Shown piece by piece: positions 22,368 through 34,209 of a DNA stretch of 43,274 nucleotides (the first letter of the stretch is position 1; every line of letters starts with the position of its first letter). Both the position numbers and the translations under genes were made by a program. The stretch spans positions 1 to 43,274 of the forward strand of contig WBMQ01000028.1 of assembly GCA_016630905.1 (NCBI GenBank), written 5' to 3'. The notes beneath the pieces were generated by a model. The model made no database searches, was not told the DNA's origin, and worked only from the letters and a program-made list of their open reading frames with translations. Origin of the DNA: Capillidium heterosporum (lineage: Eukaryota > Entomophthoromycota > Entomophthoromycetes > Entomophthorales > Capillidiaceae).

Positions 22368-25342
22368 CTACCCGTACATGGCCTCGAACATCTCCTCATC
22401 AAAGTCGTCCACGATAGGAGCACTTATACGAGCTCGTTTAGCCTGGATATCCTCATCTGAATCATCCAACTCGATCGTCCTAGTTAGGTTACCATCAATA
22501 CCATTGCCCATATCAGTAGTCTCGTTCGCTTGATCTCGACTGTTATCTAAAGCCTCTTGATTCATCCCTTCAATATACACATCCCTCGGTGATCCACCAG
22601 CCTCAGCTTCGCCCCCTTCCTTACTACCCTTCTTGCTAGGTCTAGCTATATTCTTCCATGATTTCGGCTCGAGCGCCACCAAGATATCCTGGTGTTGGTT
22701 GATTTCGATAATAACCCTTTGAGTGACGAACGCTGCAAACTGTATCAGTTCCCTCGTCCATCGGAAGGTATCCTCTGACAACTCTTTCAATCTGGGCTCC
22801 CTCTTAATCGTCATCAACAACTTTTGCCCACAGAGCTCGGCTTCCCGTAACACTTTGAGGTAACTCAGCTTGAAGACTAACTTTAAGGTGCCTAGCTTTA
22901 CGATGAGGTGGTGTAACAGGGAGATTACTTTTTGCAATCTTAAGTTAATACTGGTGCGGTGAATTGGAGAATAGAGGTATTCGGCTGGGTTGAGGGTGAG
23001 CTTTAGTAATGTCGATTCCAAGTGGATGATGTGGGCTTGCACTACGGGATCGCTACAGTAAGACTATAAATAAAATTTAAGTAAGCAAGTACGCAAACAC
23101 CAATTACCATAATATACTTATCATAATCCAAGACGTAGTCGTCGTAGTGGGTGCCATCATCCTCTTCATTTTCCGAATCTGGACCGTCGTCATCGGCAGC
23201 AGCTTGAATCATACCAAAGAACCCGTCAAGCTCGCTGTCAACACTAGATTTCGACTTGCGATTGGCTTTTTTTTTCTTCTTGGCAAAGACGATACCGCTC
23301 TGCTGTGATTTTATGAACATCTTGACCGTTTTGTTGAAGGTGAATGTCAAATCTACTAATGTGTCGTTGATGTAGGAATGGTAATGCTTGTTGTAGAGAT
23401 CATTTAACGGTCGGAGATTGGCATAGGAGTAGATAAACTCGTGTAGATTCTTTTGGGCGATCTGAACGAACTGCTCGCAGACGATAGGGTTCTCGATGTG
23501 GTTGGGAGGTAGAAACCGCATAGTTAAAAGCAGCTGCAGGTAGTTATTGATGGCGTATAGGTTTTCGCGCAGGGCCTTGAACTGCCCACTTTGCTTGAGC
23601 TCGTCGCTAGTCTGCATGAGCCATTGGGCCAGCTTAGGGTTCGTTAGTAGAGGTATGACTTGCTTAAGCGCTTGGACTCGTTTGTGGTCCATGAGTTGGT
23701 GTTCCAGGTAGTAGAAGGAGGATTGTAAAAGGTAGAGGACACGTCCAATGTCGTTGGCATCGTCAACCTTGACTTGAGTTCGCTTGAAGAAGGTCAAAAT
23801 CATCTTTGCCAGCCCCGAGCTGACGAAGCTGTCCATGAAACTACTCAAGGGGTCCAAGATCCTGCTGTCATTAGCTATGACCTTCACATCCACGTCAATT
23901 TTCAACTTCTTACGTTTGTGGTGCCCGTCCGACTTTTTAAATGGCATCTGAGCCAACAGACTGTCGATATTTTCGACTGGAATGGAAGGGAGTTTATACT
24001 TGCCAGTGTCGGGTTTAGGGAAAAGTTGTAGGGCACCTCCCTTGCGTCGCATGGTGGCAAGGTTTCCTAAAAGGTTGTTGGTACCGCCGAACCTGGAATG
24101 TCTATCATTGCTGTTCTCAACTTCAAGGAAAGACAGCTTCTCTAACCTAAGCTGGTTGGATAAGATATCGCTATCGCCTTTGGACTGGCTCTGTGGGTCT
24201 TGGGGATGTAAGCCGAATAGGTGGTCTAGCTGAAAAGGATAGAACAGGTTGTATACTATACTGATGATCAGTTCGGTTAGAGGTTGGAACTTTTTGTTTT
24301 CAACTAGGCTGACCATAGTCAATATAAACTCCAAACCCAAACTCTCTTCCAAAGCCTGTATGGTCCTCATTTGCAAAACCTTGTCCTCCTTTGAAATTTT
24401 GATCAAGCTGTCGATAAATGTCAGGCAGGTAAATAGGAATTGATCGTCCTTATGGCTTAGTTTGTCCAGCTTTATAACTTCAGCCACATTGAACATCACC
24501 TGCTCTAAGAGCCAAGGGAACCTTAGGATAGCCTTCTTGTACTCAACTAGCTCTCGGTTATGCTCTTTGACTTTAGTTAGTAGATCGACTTTGTTGGAAT
24601 CAGTTTCCAGTTCATCGTCGCTTTCTATGATTGTCTCTTCGTCATAGCCAAAGTCCTCCAAATCATCACTGTTGAGTTCGACGGTCGGTTCTTGCTCGTA
24701 GCGATCCTCTTTACCCTTTTCAAAGCTGGAATTTTCCATCTCGACCTGCTCTTCTAATAAAACATCCGCTAGATTGTTCAAGTAGGGACGGTCTATCAAA
24801 GGGGCTATCATGTAAGTCAAAAGTTCGAAGCAGGTACGTCCAAGTGGGTCGGTCTTGAAGTCGGGCTGTAATGCCAATAACGGTATCAAATCTTTAGTTA
24901 CCAAATCGAATTGGAAAAGTAGATTCCTGGTTGTCAAATTGAAGTTTATCTTGGTCTTACTACTTTTCTCCTCCCTCTTCAATAGCTTACGTAGATCCTG
25001 TAAGCAGCCTATGCAACATTAAAATAATAAATGACAAAATGTATTACCCAAGCTTTCATGCCCCTTTACATACACCTGCCTACTTGTTTTGATACCACTT
25101 AAATCCAACTTCCTAGTTGGATCGGGAATAAACCTAGGTTTGTAACCTTTATCTTCTCCTAAAGGCTCGAACCCACCAATTGCTGCACAGATGGATAAGA
25201 CGTAGTCCTTGTAACTGGATCTAGCGTCAGTTGGCTCCTCATCAGAAGAATAGAAGGTTGAATGCTCAGAATCGCGTTCAGAATCGCTACTCAAATCTGC
25301 GTTGAAGTTTGGTGATGCGTCGATTGGTGGTGGTGTCGACAT
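22368..25342 (-). CDS. tof1: Tof1/Swi1/Timeless replication fork protection factor
   Basis: Three exons (25342-25048, 25008-23108, 23063-22368) keep one frame for 963 aa. The acidic, Ser-rich N-terminus leads to the TIMELESS domain start (YVLSICAAIGGFEPLG, then SLGCLQDLRKLLKREEK and LVTKDLIPLLALQPD). A strongly acidic linker (ELNSDDLEDFGYDEET) and a Lys-rich patch (FAKKKKKANRKSKSS) follow. Conserved C-terminal Timeless-like helices (KVISLLHHLIVKLGTLKLVF) precede a low-complexity acidic tail ending FDEEMFEAMYG. With Csm3/Swi3 and Mrc1 the family stabilises paused replication forks in the nucleus and supports S-phase checkpoint signalling. The introns are 39 and 44 nt. The start is the first ATG and gives a family-like N-terminus. 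Confidence 0.9.
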
Positions 25343-25877
25343 GTTCCTTGATGCTTTAGACTCAACAACAAATTGGTCAAACCAGCTTTGGGATGAAATT
25401 TATAGCAATTCAAAAATTATGAGCTTTGTGATGACTTGCCCAAATTTTTTCAAACTTGCTTAAAAGAATGATCAAGGAATTATGAAGAATGAGAAATTGG
25501 GGCAAGTTTTTGGGATAAAGAAATATGTTTTCAAATACATAAAGTACAAACATATCGTATATCCTTGGTAGTAATAAAGGTAGTAGTTTACAGAGCTTGC
25601 ATTTCTGAGTTTACAAATATTTAATAAATTCTATGTAAATATCTTAAGCCTTTTGATGCTATATACGGTACTATAAGAAGCTACGGACAATACAACTAAA
25701 CAAAATCAGGGTACATAACTAAAAGCTACATTCGCTTACAAAGCTTGTAATTTTAATTGGAATAAGATGAGGATAATTTCAAAAAGTAAGTTAATTGAAA
25801 CTTATAATTAAGTTGCCATGCAAACATATCGGTATATAATTAAGTAGGGGATTGCCGCCTTAGTTGCCAGTCTGAAA
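25343..25877. other. intergenic, TOF1 promoter side
   Basis: About 535 bp between the TOF1 start and the stop of the zinc-cluster gene. It is AT-rich; no feature is recognised beyond being the likely TOF1 promoter and the regulator's 3' UTR. Confidence 0.5.
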
Positions 25878-26822
25878 TTAAATTAGGGAATTTTTAGGTT
25901 TCAGAGACTTGAGCAAGATGTGACCGTAGGCCCAGTTGGGGTGCTGCTGTATCTCTTCGTCATGGTAGTTGATCTCTAGGGCCTTGTGATAGAACTGAGT
26001 CTTGTCAAAGCGTGCCTTGGAGTTGCTTCCGAAGGGGCAGGCCACCGCACAGATACAGTTGAGGAGGAAGAGCATAGAGGTCGTCATAGGTTGGGTGAGT
26101 TGGTACATGAAGCTTTCGATGTTGAGGCTGGGGTATTGGGGGTAGACATGGGTGAAGAATATAATGGTTATGTAGATCTGCTGGCTGGTCAAAAGTCCCA
26201 AGACTTGGTGGGTCTGGCAGGTGTCGGGCTCGATGTTCTCAAAGGGGTGGTCGGTTAAGCTGGTGGAGGATACTGGGGTGTAGCGTGGTGGATGTTGGTC
26301 ATCGCGGACGCAGAGGTAGAAGTGGGCCATCTTCCGGCCTCTGGAGTCAACCATGATGTTCAGGCTCCCGTACTCATCGGTTTTCACTGAAAAGGTAGTG
26401 GTGCCGGCTGTACTGATAGGGTTGATGTCTTGGGAAGAAATATGCTCCATCCCATCAGATACAAACTCAGGCTTGATGTGGTTGGTAAACTCCATACGGG
26501 TACCGTAGATTGGCTTAGACCCTATATCTATGTGGTTGTTTTGGTTGAACGAGATGTCAAAATTTCCAGATCCATGCAGGCTGTTGGAGTCTCTGTCGCG
26601 TGGCTTGGGCCCTCGTTTCATAACAGGGTTGACAAAGGTACAAGGCACATTTCGCTTTACGCAGGATTCGCAAGAGTTGTCCAGCGGCTTGCATCTAATT
26701 TTACGAATGCGGCAATCATCACATGCACGGTGGGTGTGGGGACCGTTGCTGGCTTTAAGCTTTGAAGGCTTGGTGAGTAGGGGTGAAGTACTTATTTGTG
26801 GCTCTATAGGTAGATGGGACAT
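25878..26822 (-). CDS. Zn(II)2Cys6 transcription factor, short
   Basis: The 314-aa protein has a binuclear zinc cluster at residues 34-61, C-x2-C-x6-C-x6-C-x2-C-x6-C (ACDDCRIRKIRC...CESCVKRNVPC), with the usual basic loop, then a Lys/Arg/Pro linker (KRGPKPRDRD). From about residue 170 on, sequence such as LGLLTSQQIYITIIFFTHVYPQYPSLN resembles the start of the fungal-specific regulatory domain. The frame ends soon after ILLKSLKPKNSLI, so most of that domain is absent. No further exon with good splice sites was found, which suggests truncation or a natural short form. The ATG directly follows TTGTAG/G, and GTAAGCC near 26942 could be its donor, so a 5' UTR intron is likely. Target genes are unknown. 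Confidence 0.85.
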   Translation of the reverse strand: MSHLPIEPQISTSPLLTKPSKLKASNGPHTHRACDDCRIRKIRCKPLDNSCESCVKRNVPCTFVNPVMKRGPKPRDRDSNSLHGSGNFDISFNQNNHIDIGSKPIYGTRMEFTNHIKPEFVSDGMEHISSQDINPISTAGTTTFSVKTDEYGSLNIMVDSRGRKMAHFYLCVRDDQHPPRYTPVSSTSLTDHPFENIEPDTCQTHQVLGLLTSQQIYITIIFFTHVYPQYPSLNIESFMYQLTQPMTTSMLFLLNCICAVACPFGSNSKARFDKTQFYHKALEINYHDEEIQQHPNWAYGHILLKSLKPKNSLI

Positions 26823-28115
26823 CCTACAAGAAAGTATCAGTTAAGGTGGTCTACCAGTTTATAGCGTTATAGAAACTCGGTATATCTCAAAGTCACTTGT
26901 GACGTTGAAAATTTTCAATCGGACAAACGTAAAGGCTTACCTAAATTTTAACTAGATGGTTGGCTCGGTCGGGTTAAAGAAGGTTGAGAGAAGGTGAAAT
27001 ACAGCCTTTTGTAGGTAAGAATAGAACCGTCGGTTTAAATTTTTGCTACTCCAGCTAATCAGAGGCAAGCAAAGTTCTGATTTAGATTAATTGCGGTTGG
27101 GCAAATTCGAACATTATCAAATTCTTCCGCCTAACTAGCAGCTAAGTTAATCCGGATTTCTACCAATAGGACTGCGTTGATTTATTAATTCCTTGGTTCC
27201 CGTGCATTGTATTTTGGAATTCTAGATTGTCTAGTTTGAAAATAGCAAGCTTATGAGCAACCTAATCACGATATCCAAAGAAACGATGGCTGATGTGGGA
27301 GATATAGAAAGATAAGCTTCTCTTCATACAGTGTTAGTTCAGAACATAAAATCGAAAGAGCATTTTTGGATTATATATGAATATCGAAATTAATAAGTCA
27401 AGTTTTCGGTGGCATAGTAAAAGGATTTAATTTATCTGGTGATACCGTAGCTTTGGACACTTACCATCTTTTCCTTTCCTTGGAAGTGACTCCGCTAGCA
27501 TTGGCTCTATCGAAGAAAAATCCATCACACAGGACTATGAAACAGTAAGTTGCATGCTTGTATTGAACCCTTTTCAACTGGGTCAATATAAGAGCCACTA
27601 CCAACAATATACCTCTATTCCGTCAAGATTTTGAATTCCAAGAGTTCAAAACATATGAACTTGAAAAGTCACAGCTATATATGCAAGTAAAAAAATATAA
27701 ATTCCATTCAATGTTTATCTATGGTATTGCATATATATATCAATACATTATTAGATTTGTATAATGATTGAGAGTATAATTAATATATATTTGCGACACT
27801 CAAGGTTACAGTATCCAATATTAAATGCCATTCTACTCAACTTTCTAAATTTAGAAATCCAGCTTCATCACAAATCGATTTTCAACTCAGTTTCAAGCTT
27901 CTTTTAAAGCTCCAACTCAACCAACAACACTAGCTAAAGGTCGACACTTTGAGCAACTTAGATATTGGTAGTAAAAGCTTTCTGTATAGAGAATTATGTA
28001 TGTCCAACTACTGGGAATGGTTTTCAAAAGTTTAATTTATAGATTTTTAATGCAATAAAGTCGACTTTGGTATTTAATTTGTTGATTGCAGATTGATGTA
28101 ATAGTCAAATAGAAA
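26823..28115. other. intergenic, border of the accessory region
   Basis: About 1.3 kb with no open frame or RNA gene I can support. It contains the likely 5' UTR intron of the zinc-cluster gene at its left end and becomes more AT-rich toward 27700. Confidence 0.5.
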
Positions 28116-29220
28116 ATGATATCAAAGTTCTTCAACTCTAGTTTTGATAATGAAATTAAGGACCAGGTAATTAAGTTTATATTCGTTTATGAATGTAAAA
28201 AGGCTAACCAATATATCAAGAGTGTAAATGTCTCACTAGATGATTGGAAGGCTTATTTGGAGCTACTCATAAGGCAACCTAAAAGACAATTATATCATCT
28301 ACACTATCATTGTAAATCCAGCTTTAAGCACTCCTCATATCTGAATATTCGCTACAGACCATCAATTATATTTTTAACAACAGATACTGTTTCTAGTTCC
28401 AAGTGATTTTAAAGCTATCCCAACCAAATTGGCTACGACTACTGCCGTTATCTTCCAACAGTTTTGTATCAATCATTGGCAATAGTTTTAATTATGGAGA
28501 ATATACAGTTAAAGTTATCTACTTTTCTTACCAACTATGAAGCTTTTCAATGAGGAAATTGTCCATATTAGCGTATTTCGGAGAAAGAACGATATAGGGC
28601 TGAGCATCAACATGATAAGTTTGAGGTAATTCCCATTTATAAACTTTATAGAAAGGTATTTGAATATCTTAGTACCAATTTAAAAGCAACTTATTTTGGA
28701 ATGCCAGTCCAATTTCCTCAAGCTTTCAGAGATGAATCTTGAAACTATAAACATGTTTACAGGTATTTAATACTTTAATTTTTGGGTAAAACCAGGTCTA
28801 TATCAATTTAGTAGTGATCAACTTTCTTATGTCCTTACACTTTCAGCTTCTACACTCAAATAATAATTTTGAGATCCAGGGTAGATAGCATTTAGGCTTT
28901 TATTTAATACACCTACCAGTGGGCTCTTTATAATAAGTTTGAAAACCTAATTCTCTATATACTCAAATCTCTTTCCAACGACTCTGAGAAGGTATTAGCC
29001 AACGCCTTTCCTATTAGAAACAGGCTTTTAAGCTCGATAAATTTACTGTGTTTAGCACCTAAATTAAAGCAATTGGTTCAAGTACCACGCTAGTACAATA
29101 ATATATCCCTTTACTTACAACAAGAAATCCTCCTTTCCAAGTTCCTTGAAAACTCCAACAGGGAAGATAATGGTGAAAAGGAAGAGGATGCTCAGTTTGG
29201 AGAAATTTGAAAGGTAAAGT
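28116..29220 (+). pseudogene. decayed gene of unknown family
   Basis: The first open stretch (28116-28406) encodes 96 aa beginning MISKFFNSSFDNEIKDQVIK. After its stop, one frame stays protein-like for another 330 bp with only three stops; it includes YPNQIGYDYCRYLPTVLYQ and YKLYRKVFEYLSTNLKATYF. A further stretch reads LILYILKSLSNDSEKVLANA, then SINLLCLAPKLKQLV, one TAG, and a piece ending NREDNGEKEEDAQFGEI. Such long runs of plausible protein broken by single stops indicate a pseudogene. Similarity to spacer DNA in the array suggests that its 3' part was duplicated along with the neighbouring genes. The family is not recognised. Confidence 0.6.
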
Positions 29221-30443
29221 AATTTAGAGTTAGTAACTGTTATCTTTAAATCCTTTAAAACTTTTTTTGACTCCATCGCTTTACTCACACATTTCCAAAT
29301 ATTACAGCTATTCTATCGACAAATGCTACCTCCAATTCCAAAACGAAAACTTATTTGAACAACTCAAGTAACGTTAGCAGCCTTATCACTTCGATGACTG
29401 GTCTTGAAAGTGATTCAAAGTAGTATGTATTACCTTGAATTTTTTGAATCCGGCACTACAATAAATACTTTGAACTGTCCCACTCCTCCATGGCCTCTTT
29501 TTATCACAACAGCATCGTATGCTACCATCAATTCTTTAATATTTGACCCGATCATGTACTGACTTTACTCAAGTAACCAACAAGCTTCTACAGGTTGTAG
29601 GTAGATTCGCCTAGGAAAACTATACCTTAAATAAGGCCAAGATAACTTTAGCCTAGTTCTCTTGATAATAGTTTAACTCTAGTTGACATATATATCATTC
29701 AGCTGTTTACATTGGTTACTACAGATCCAAATAGCATAGTATATCCTTAATAAAAGATATATCACGAGTTTATTAACACGCTGTATTTTCATAATGGTTT
29801 ATTAAGTGGCACATTATATCTTGATGTATGCTATTTTTATATGATTTAAAATAATTTATTGAACAGCTGCTATGAACTTCAATAGTTTATAGGGAAATGT
29901 CTAATTGCTATTGTCAAAACAAGCCTTAGTCCATTTTGTTTCAGCTTTAATATTAAAAATGGACAACTTCCTTTGCTTTTAAAATGTAAAGTCTAGAATG
30001 GCTGTGTGCTTTTGAGCTATTGTAGCAGCATATATATACCCTGTAGATTCAAGAGAAACTTAATAGGAAATATTTATATCGTTGGAAGTGGGCTAAGGAG
30101 GTATGAACAAAGCCGACGCTTTTCGAGGATAAATATCCGCATCTATTGATTTGAAGATATGGAAAACATAGTCGACAAATATACTGCCCTGTTCCAAAAA
30201 TATAAATACTGGCTTCTAAGTTTATCTGTAAGAATGTTGCCCATAGTATCCAAACAGAGTAGTCTTCATGTTAATGATGGCTAAATTTGTCAGGACAGCC
30301 CTTTCTAATCACATATTTTGACATAGTACGATAGTTTCTCTACCAAGACAAGCTACATTTTCATTATTCAGTTTACAAAGGGGCCTAAACAGAAGAAAGC
30401 AAGTAGACGCAATCACATATAACTATTCCAGTTGGCCTCAAAG
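29221..30443. other. 5' flank of array gene 1, part of the duplicated unit
   Basis: The 29690-30160 part resembles the spacers at about 31560-32100 and 33430-33950. All contain TTTACAT(C/T)GGTTAC-like or related blocks, TATTTTTA runs and, later, AAATGTCCGCATCTA-like words. This is flanking DNA copied with the gene. The left 450 bp looks like more of the decayed upstream gene. Confidence 0.5.
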
Positions 30444-30476
30444 TTAAAAATAGATGGCCTGGGTTTATATTTTTAG
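30444..30476 (+). promoter_or_regulatory. inverted pair of MADS-box (MEF2/Rlm1-type) sites, gene 1
   Basis: TTAAAAATAG at 30444 and the inverted ATATTTTTAG at 30467 start exactly 23 bp apart. MEF2/Rlm1 proteins bind CTA(A/T)4TAG. The same spacing recurs upstream of array genes 2, 3 and 8. The pair lies 250 bp before the TATA box, farther than in the other copies. Confidence 0.55.
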
Positions 30477-30693
30477 TTGCTATTGAACATTAAGCTACAC
30501 TGTTGTAAATTTTCTGCCAAGTATAAGGATTTAAGTCGTGTGATATGTATCAAATATATTGCCGAATTAATAAAAGCTATAGATGAGTTGGTTAATATAA
30601 TATACATTGGATTAGTACTTTATCAGGTAAGTGCCACAAGACATAAATATCTATAAATGTTGCGTTGCATGTTAAAAATAAGTGAAAAGTACA

Positions 30694-30700
30694 TATAAAA
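30694..30700 (+). promoter_or_regulatory. TATA box, array gene 1
   Basis: TATAAAA followed by GAGAG, 64 bp upstream of the ATG. All seven intact or partial array genes have the same element 59-77 bp before their ATG. Confidence 0.75.
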
Positions 30701-30757
30701 GAGAGCTTTGCATCTTAATTTTTCATAGAAAAACTCAACTCCAACCGACTTTTCCAA

Positions 30758-31150
30758 ATGAAATTGCAAATCATTCTCTTAGCCTCTCTCCTCAGTCTCA
30801 TCAATGCTGATAAATGTCCCACCCCTAGTGGTGGCTGCGGCGATGTCCACTTACCTCCTGGTGGCGCTTGGGATATGGACACCACCTTCTACTCCGAGGC
30901 CAACTATGGTGGCCAGTACAACACCACCAAAGTCAATGGTATTTATGGATGTAGCAACGATATCCCCGACTTTCAGATCAAGTCTATGATAAGTTCTGGC
31001 AGTACTCGAGTATTTTTACACTATGGTAAGGACTGTGTTGGCCATATTCTTTATGAAGTTCAAGGTGGCACTAACAACTTGGATAGTTTGAAGGGATGTC
31101 CTGGGTCAGTTTTCATCAAGTACAACCGTCCTGAAGGTGCAAGCTGTTAA
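30758..31150 (+). CDS. secreted six-Cys crystallin-like protein, array gene 1
   Basis: An intronless gene for 130 aa. The signal peptide MKLQIILLASLLSLINA is followed by a mature start DKCPTPS. Six cysteines lie in the family pattern: KCP, GGCG, YGC, KDC, KGCPGS and a final SC. The segment FYSEANYGG fits the Greek-key pattern aromatic-x4-aromatic-x-G, and HYGKDCVGH resembles the partner motif in the other half. NTT gives one possible N-glycosylation site. It is the most divergent of the MKxQ-type members. The beta-gamma-crystallin-like fold is inferred from these motifs. Small secreted proteins with this fold include protease inhibitors and antimicrobial proteins, so function stays open. It is expected to be secreted with three disulfides. 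Confidence 0.9.
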   Translation: MKLQIILLASLLSLINADKCPTPSGGCGDVHLPPGGAWDMDTTFYSEANYGGQYNTTKVNGIYGCSNDIPDFQIKSMISSGSTRVFLHYGKDCVGHILYEVQGGTNNLDSLKGCPGSVFIKYNRPEGASC

Positions 31151-32241
31151 TAGTGTATATTATCTAGATTCGTCTATATATTTGATAAATGGTGTATTAT
31201 AATTTTCGCTTGAATTGTAGTTTAATATGGGTTTATTTACAAGTATTCAAATATAAACCTTGTAAGATTGGCTTTTTAATATTGATAAATATACTTACTA
31301 CTACTAAGAATAGCGATGTGTATTTAAGTATAGACAATTATTTAGTGAATTTCCAAGAGTCACATTTAGTATGTTATTAAAAGCAGGCAATATTCTATTG
31401 CAAGGTACATGTAGGTATGCCATCAAAGTTCCACATCCTAGCTCTACGGCATCCGATAAAGTAGACATGTTTTCTATAGAAAATAGAGGCTGATCCAATA
31501 AGCTTAGGAACTCTTTGGGTGATCGATCCAACTAAAATTTAGTAATTTTAATCCGGCCTCGGGAATTTTTTAGCCCGAATTGTCCCACCTTCGGCTATTT
31601 ACATCTGCCATCTTGTGACAAGATTTAATATGTGCTTAATGAAATTTGTACCACATGCATTACAAACATGTAATATCGTCTGCAACTTTTATTAATAGGT
31701 ACATCGTATCTTAATATCTGCTATTTTTACCTCTTGAAGTAGCTGTATTAAACCATTTTCATACATCCTAATAGCTGGAAGAGTGAAAAGATACTTTGTA
31801 CGGATATTTTACAAACTTTTAAATAGGTGTATTAAACCACTATTGTAGAATGTATAGTTTAATGGGTAAATACATAATTTATGTTAGCAATTTAGGTCTT
31901 ATTCATTATAATGAAATTTCAACCCTAAAAATAAATATCTATTTTAAATTTTGCTTTCAAAGTGGAATAATAAAGTATACATAGCGGTGAACTGTTGGGT
32001 GCTTACAGGCTATTAGAGTGATATATAGGCATTTTTATTAAACGACACACATTATAGCGAGTGGCTTAAGGAAATACCAGCAAAGTTGCTTTGGCTAATT
32101 AAATGTCCGCATTCATTCAAGTAAAAGAGGTGTGGAGGAGCCATGTCTTCATAATTGATGCCAATGTTTGCTAAATTAAGCTTCCTTTGCTTGCATATTT
32201 CATCAAGGAAGATCGTTCTCATTTGCACAATTGGACCAGTG
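31151..32241. other. array spacer 1, repeated in other spacers
   Basis: The 3' flank words TACTAAGAAT(A/T)GCGAT recur at about 33000 behind gene 2. The part from 31390 resembles 33300-33950 (for example GGTACATGTAGGTA against GGTTACACGTAGATA). No open frame with gene features is present. It is part of the tandem duplication unit. Confidence 0.5.
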
Positions 32242-32274
32242 CTAAAAATAATACACTTGGCAGGTTATTTATAA
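32242..32274 (+). promoter_or_regulatory. degenerate inverted MADS-box pair, gene 2
   Basis: CTAAAAATAA at 32242 and TTATTTATAA at 32265 are again 23 bp apart. Each is a one- or two-base departure from CTAAAAATAG or its complement. Another CTAAAAATAAG lies at 32357. Confidence 0.4.
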
Positions 32275-32317
32275 CTTGAAATTAGAAATTATGCTGCATT
32301 ACTTTGAAATTTCGGAT

Positions 32318-32329
32318 CATGACATCTGT
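32318..32329 (+). promoter_or_regulatory. conserved CATGACATCTGT motif, gene 2
   Basis: It matches TATGACAGCTGT at 34287, TATGACAACTTT at 35828 and TATGACAGTTGT at 43053, each between the MADS-type site and the TATA box. The binding factor is unknown. Confidence 0.5.
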
Positions 32330-32378
32330 TGAACTAAATGAGTGTTACGTTATCAGCTAAAAATAAGTGAAGGTTACG

Positions 32379-32385
32379 TATAAAA
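32379..32385 (+). promoter_or_regulatory. TATA box, array gene 2
   Basis: TATAAAA 75 bp before the ATG. It is followed by GACTCGATTGTTTAGACAG, a leader identical in gene 3. Confidence 0.75.
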
Positions 32386-32453
32386 AGAGGATTGGCGACT
32401 CGATTGTTTAGACAGAAATCAACACCTCTTAAGTCTAAAACTCAAACGCAAAA

Positions 32454-32840
32454 ATGAAATTCCAAGCCGCCCTCCTAGCTTTAGCTGCCACTCTTATTTC
32501 CGCCGACAAGTGCCCTGCTCCAAGTGACAACTGCGGTGATGTTTCCCTTCCCTCTAACTACAACGTCAACCTGGATGCCACCTTCTACTCTGGCACCAAC
32601 TTCACTGGTGACTTTAAGAAGTCTACTATCAAGGGTATTTACGGATGTACTAATGATATCCCCGACTTCCAAATTAAGTCGATGTTGAGTACCGGCTCCA
32701 CTCAACTTACTTTCCACTATGGTAAAGACTGTATTGGTCACGTCATCACCCAGGTCCAGGGTGGTAGCTCCAACTTGGATACTTCCAAGGGTTGCCCCGG
32801 TTCAGTATTTATCAAGTTGAACCGTTACGGAAGTTGCTAA
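32454..32840 (+). CDS. secreted six-Cys crystallin-like protein, array gene 2
   Basis: An intronless gene for 128 aa. The signal peptide MKFQAALLALAATLISA precedes DKCPAPSDNCG. The Greek-key-like segment FYSGTNFTGDFKKS (Y-x4-F-x-G), IYGCTNDIPDFQIKS, HYGKDCIGH and KGCPGSVFIKLNR follow, and the protein ends YGSC. NFT is a possible N-glycosylation site. It differs from gene 3 at only two residues (Ser/Pro in SLPxNYN and Ser/Phe in GGSxN). Leader and coding sequence are near-identical to gene 3 until the last 60 bases, then diverge. Function is unknown; an extracellular role is inferred. Confidence 0.92.
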   Translation: MKFQAALLALAATLISADKCPAPSDNCGDVSLPSNYNVNLDATFYSGTNFTGDFKKSTIKGIYGCTNDIPDFQIKSMLSTGSTQLTFHYGKDCIGHVITQVQGGSSNLDTSKGCPGSVFIKLNRYGSC

Positions 32841-34209
32841 TGGATGTATAGGATCTAGAGTCGTCAGTATATAGTTAATTAAAATTGTAGTATACTTTTA
32901 TTTTAAATAGTTGTTGATATATGCTTGCTTATACCTATAAAATGTTTGTTGGGTTCACTTGATCTTCTGAAATAGATTGCTATTTTCAAATGTGCCTTAT
33001 CGCTACTAAGAATTACGATATATTTAAATGTAAATGTAACTGTATTTACTTATTTCAATGAACGGGCTCTAGGCAGCCATTCAAATTTAATATCTTGCAA
33101 AGGGTACTTGTTTTTGATATACGTACCTTTGTAGTCTTAGATCCGGAAATATATCCTACTTTATAGTACATAGCTTTGAAGAAAAGGAATACAGCCAAAT
33201 TATCTAATCAATTTAAATAATCGTTTATACCGACATTAGCAGGTTTTGACTTTGGCCTCCAGCTCATCCTTCAAAATAAATTTAAAATCTAATAAATCTT
33301 TTACAGGTTACACGTAGATAGATCCATAGATTCCTTAACCCAACTTTACACCATCTGGTAAAATAACACCTTTCCATAGATTCTTGAAAGTCCATCTAGC
33401 CAATTTAGTTAAGCTTAAGTGGTTGAATCAACCAAACCAAACTGCCCCATCTCTCATCGGACATTTACATCGGTTACTGTTAGGAAGATGGGCTTAACCT
33501 ATGCTTAATTAAATTTATATCCCATGGTTCACCAACACGCAATTTGGTTTATATACTTTATAAATAACTACATCACAGTTTAATACCTACTATTTTTACA
33601 AAGTTTAAAATAAATGTATTAAGCTATAACTGTATACCTCAATATCGAAATAGGCAACCATATACCTTGTACAGCTGTAGTAAATCATTATCGTATGCTT
33701 TGCTATTGAAATGGGTAAATGCATAGCTGCCATTGCCCGATAAGTCTTATCCCACCAGGTTCAAACTTTGGGATCAGAAATAAATGTCTTAATACAGTTT
33801 CGAGGTGTAATGGATAAAATGTACCCAACGCATAGTAGTTGGGTGCCTTTGGAGTATTGGAGCGATATTTATATATCCCATAGATTTAAGGAACGGTTAA
33901 CGGAAAATGCCTATGTATAGGATGCTTAAAGGAAGTATCAGCGAAGCTGGCCCCTTACAATTTCATTTAAATGCCCACAATTATCGATTTGAAGAGGCGG
34001 TGTGTAGGAGCCACTTTATATCCGCCACTTTGTTCCAAAAAATATAAGCGCTACTATCAAAACTCAATTGTATAGCTTTACCCAAACTATCCGAACAAGC
34101 AAAAATCGATCTCAATGTTTGCTAAATTTAGATTTGTCCAAGTTTTCTAAATCATATCCTTTGGCAGAAACGTGATCAAACTCAATATGAATTTGTTTTA
34201 GCTTATAGG
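32841..34209. other. array spacer 2
   Basis: The 3' flank of gene 2 and the 5' flank of gene 3, sharing blocks with spacer 1 and with 29690-30160. Near 33300-33440 it also resembles the downstream part of the decayed gene around 29560-29700. No gene is recognised. Confidence 0.5.
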
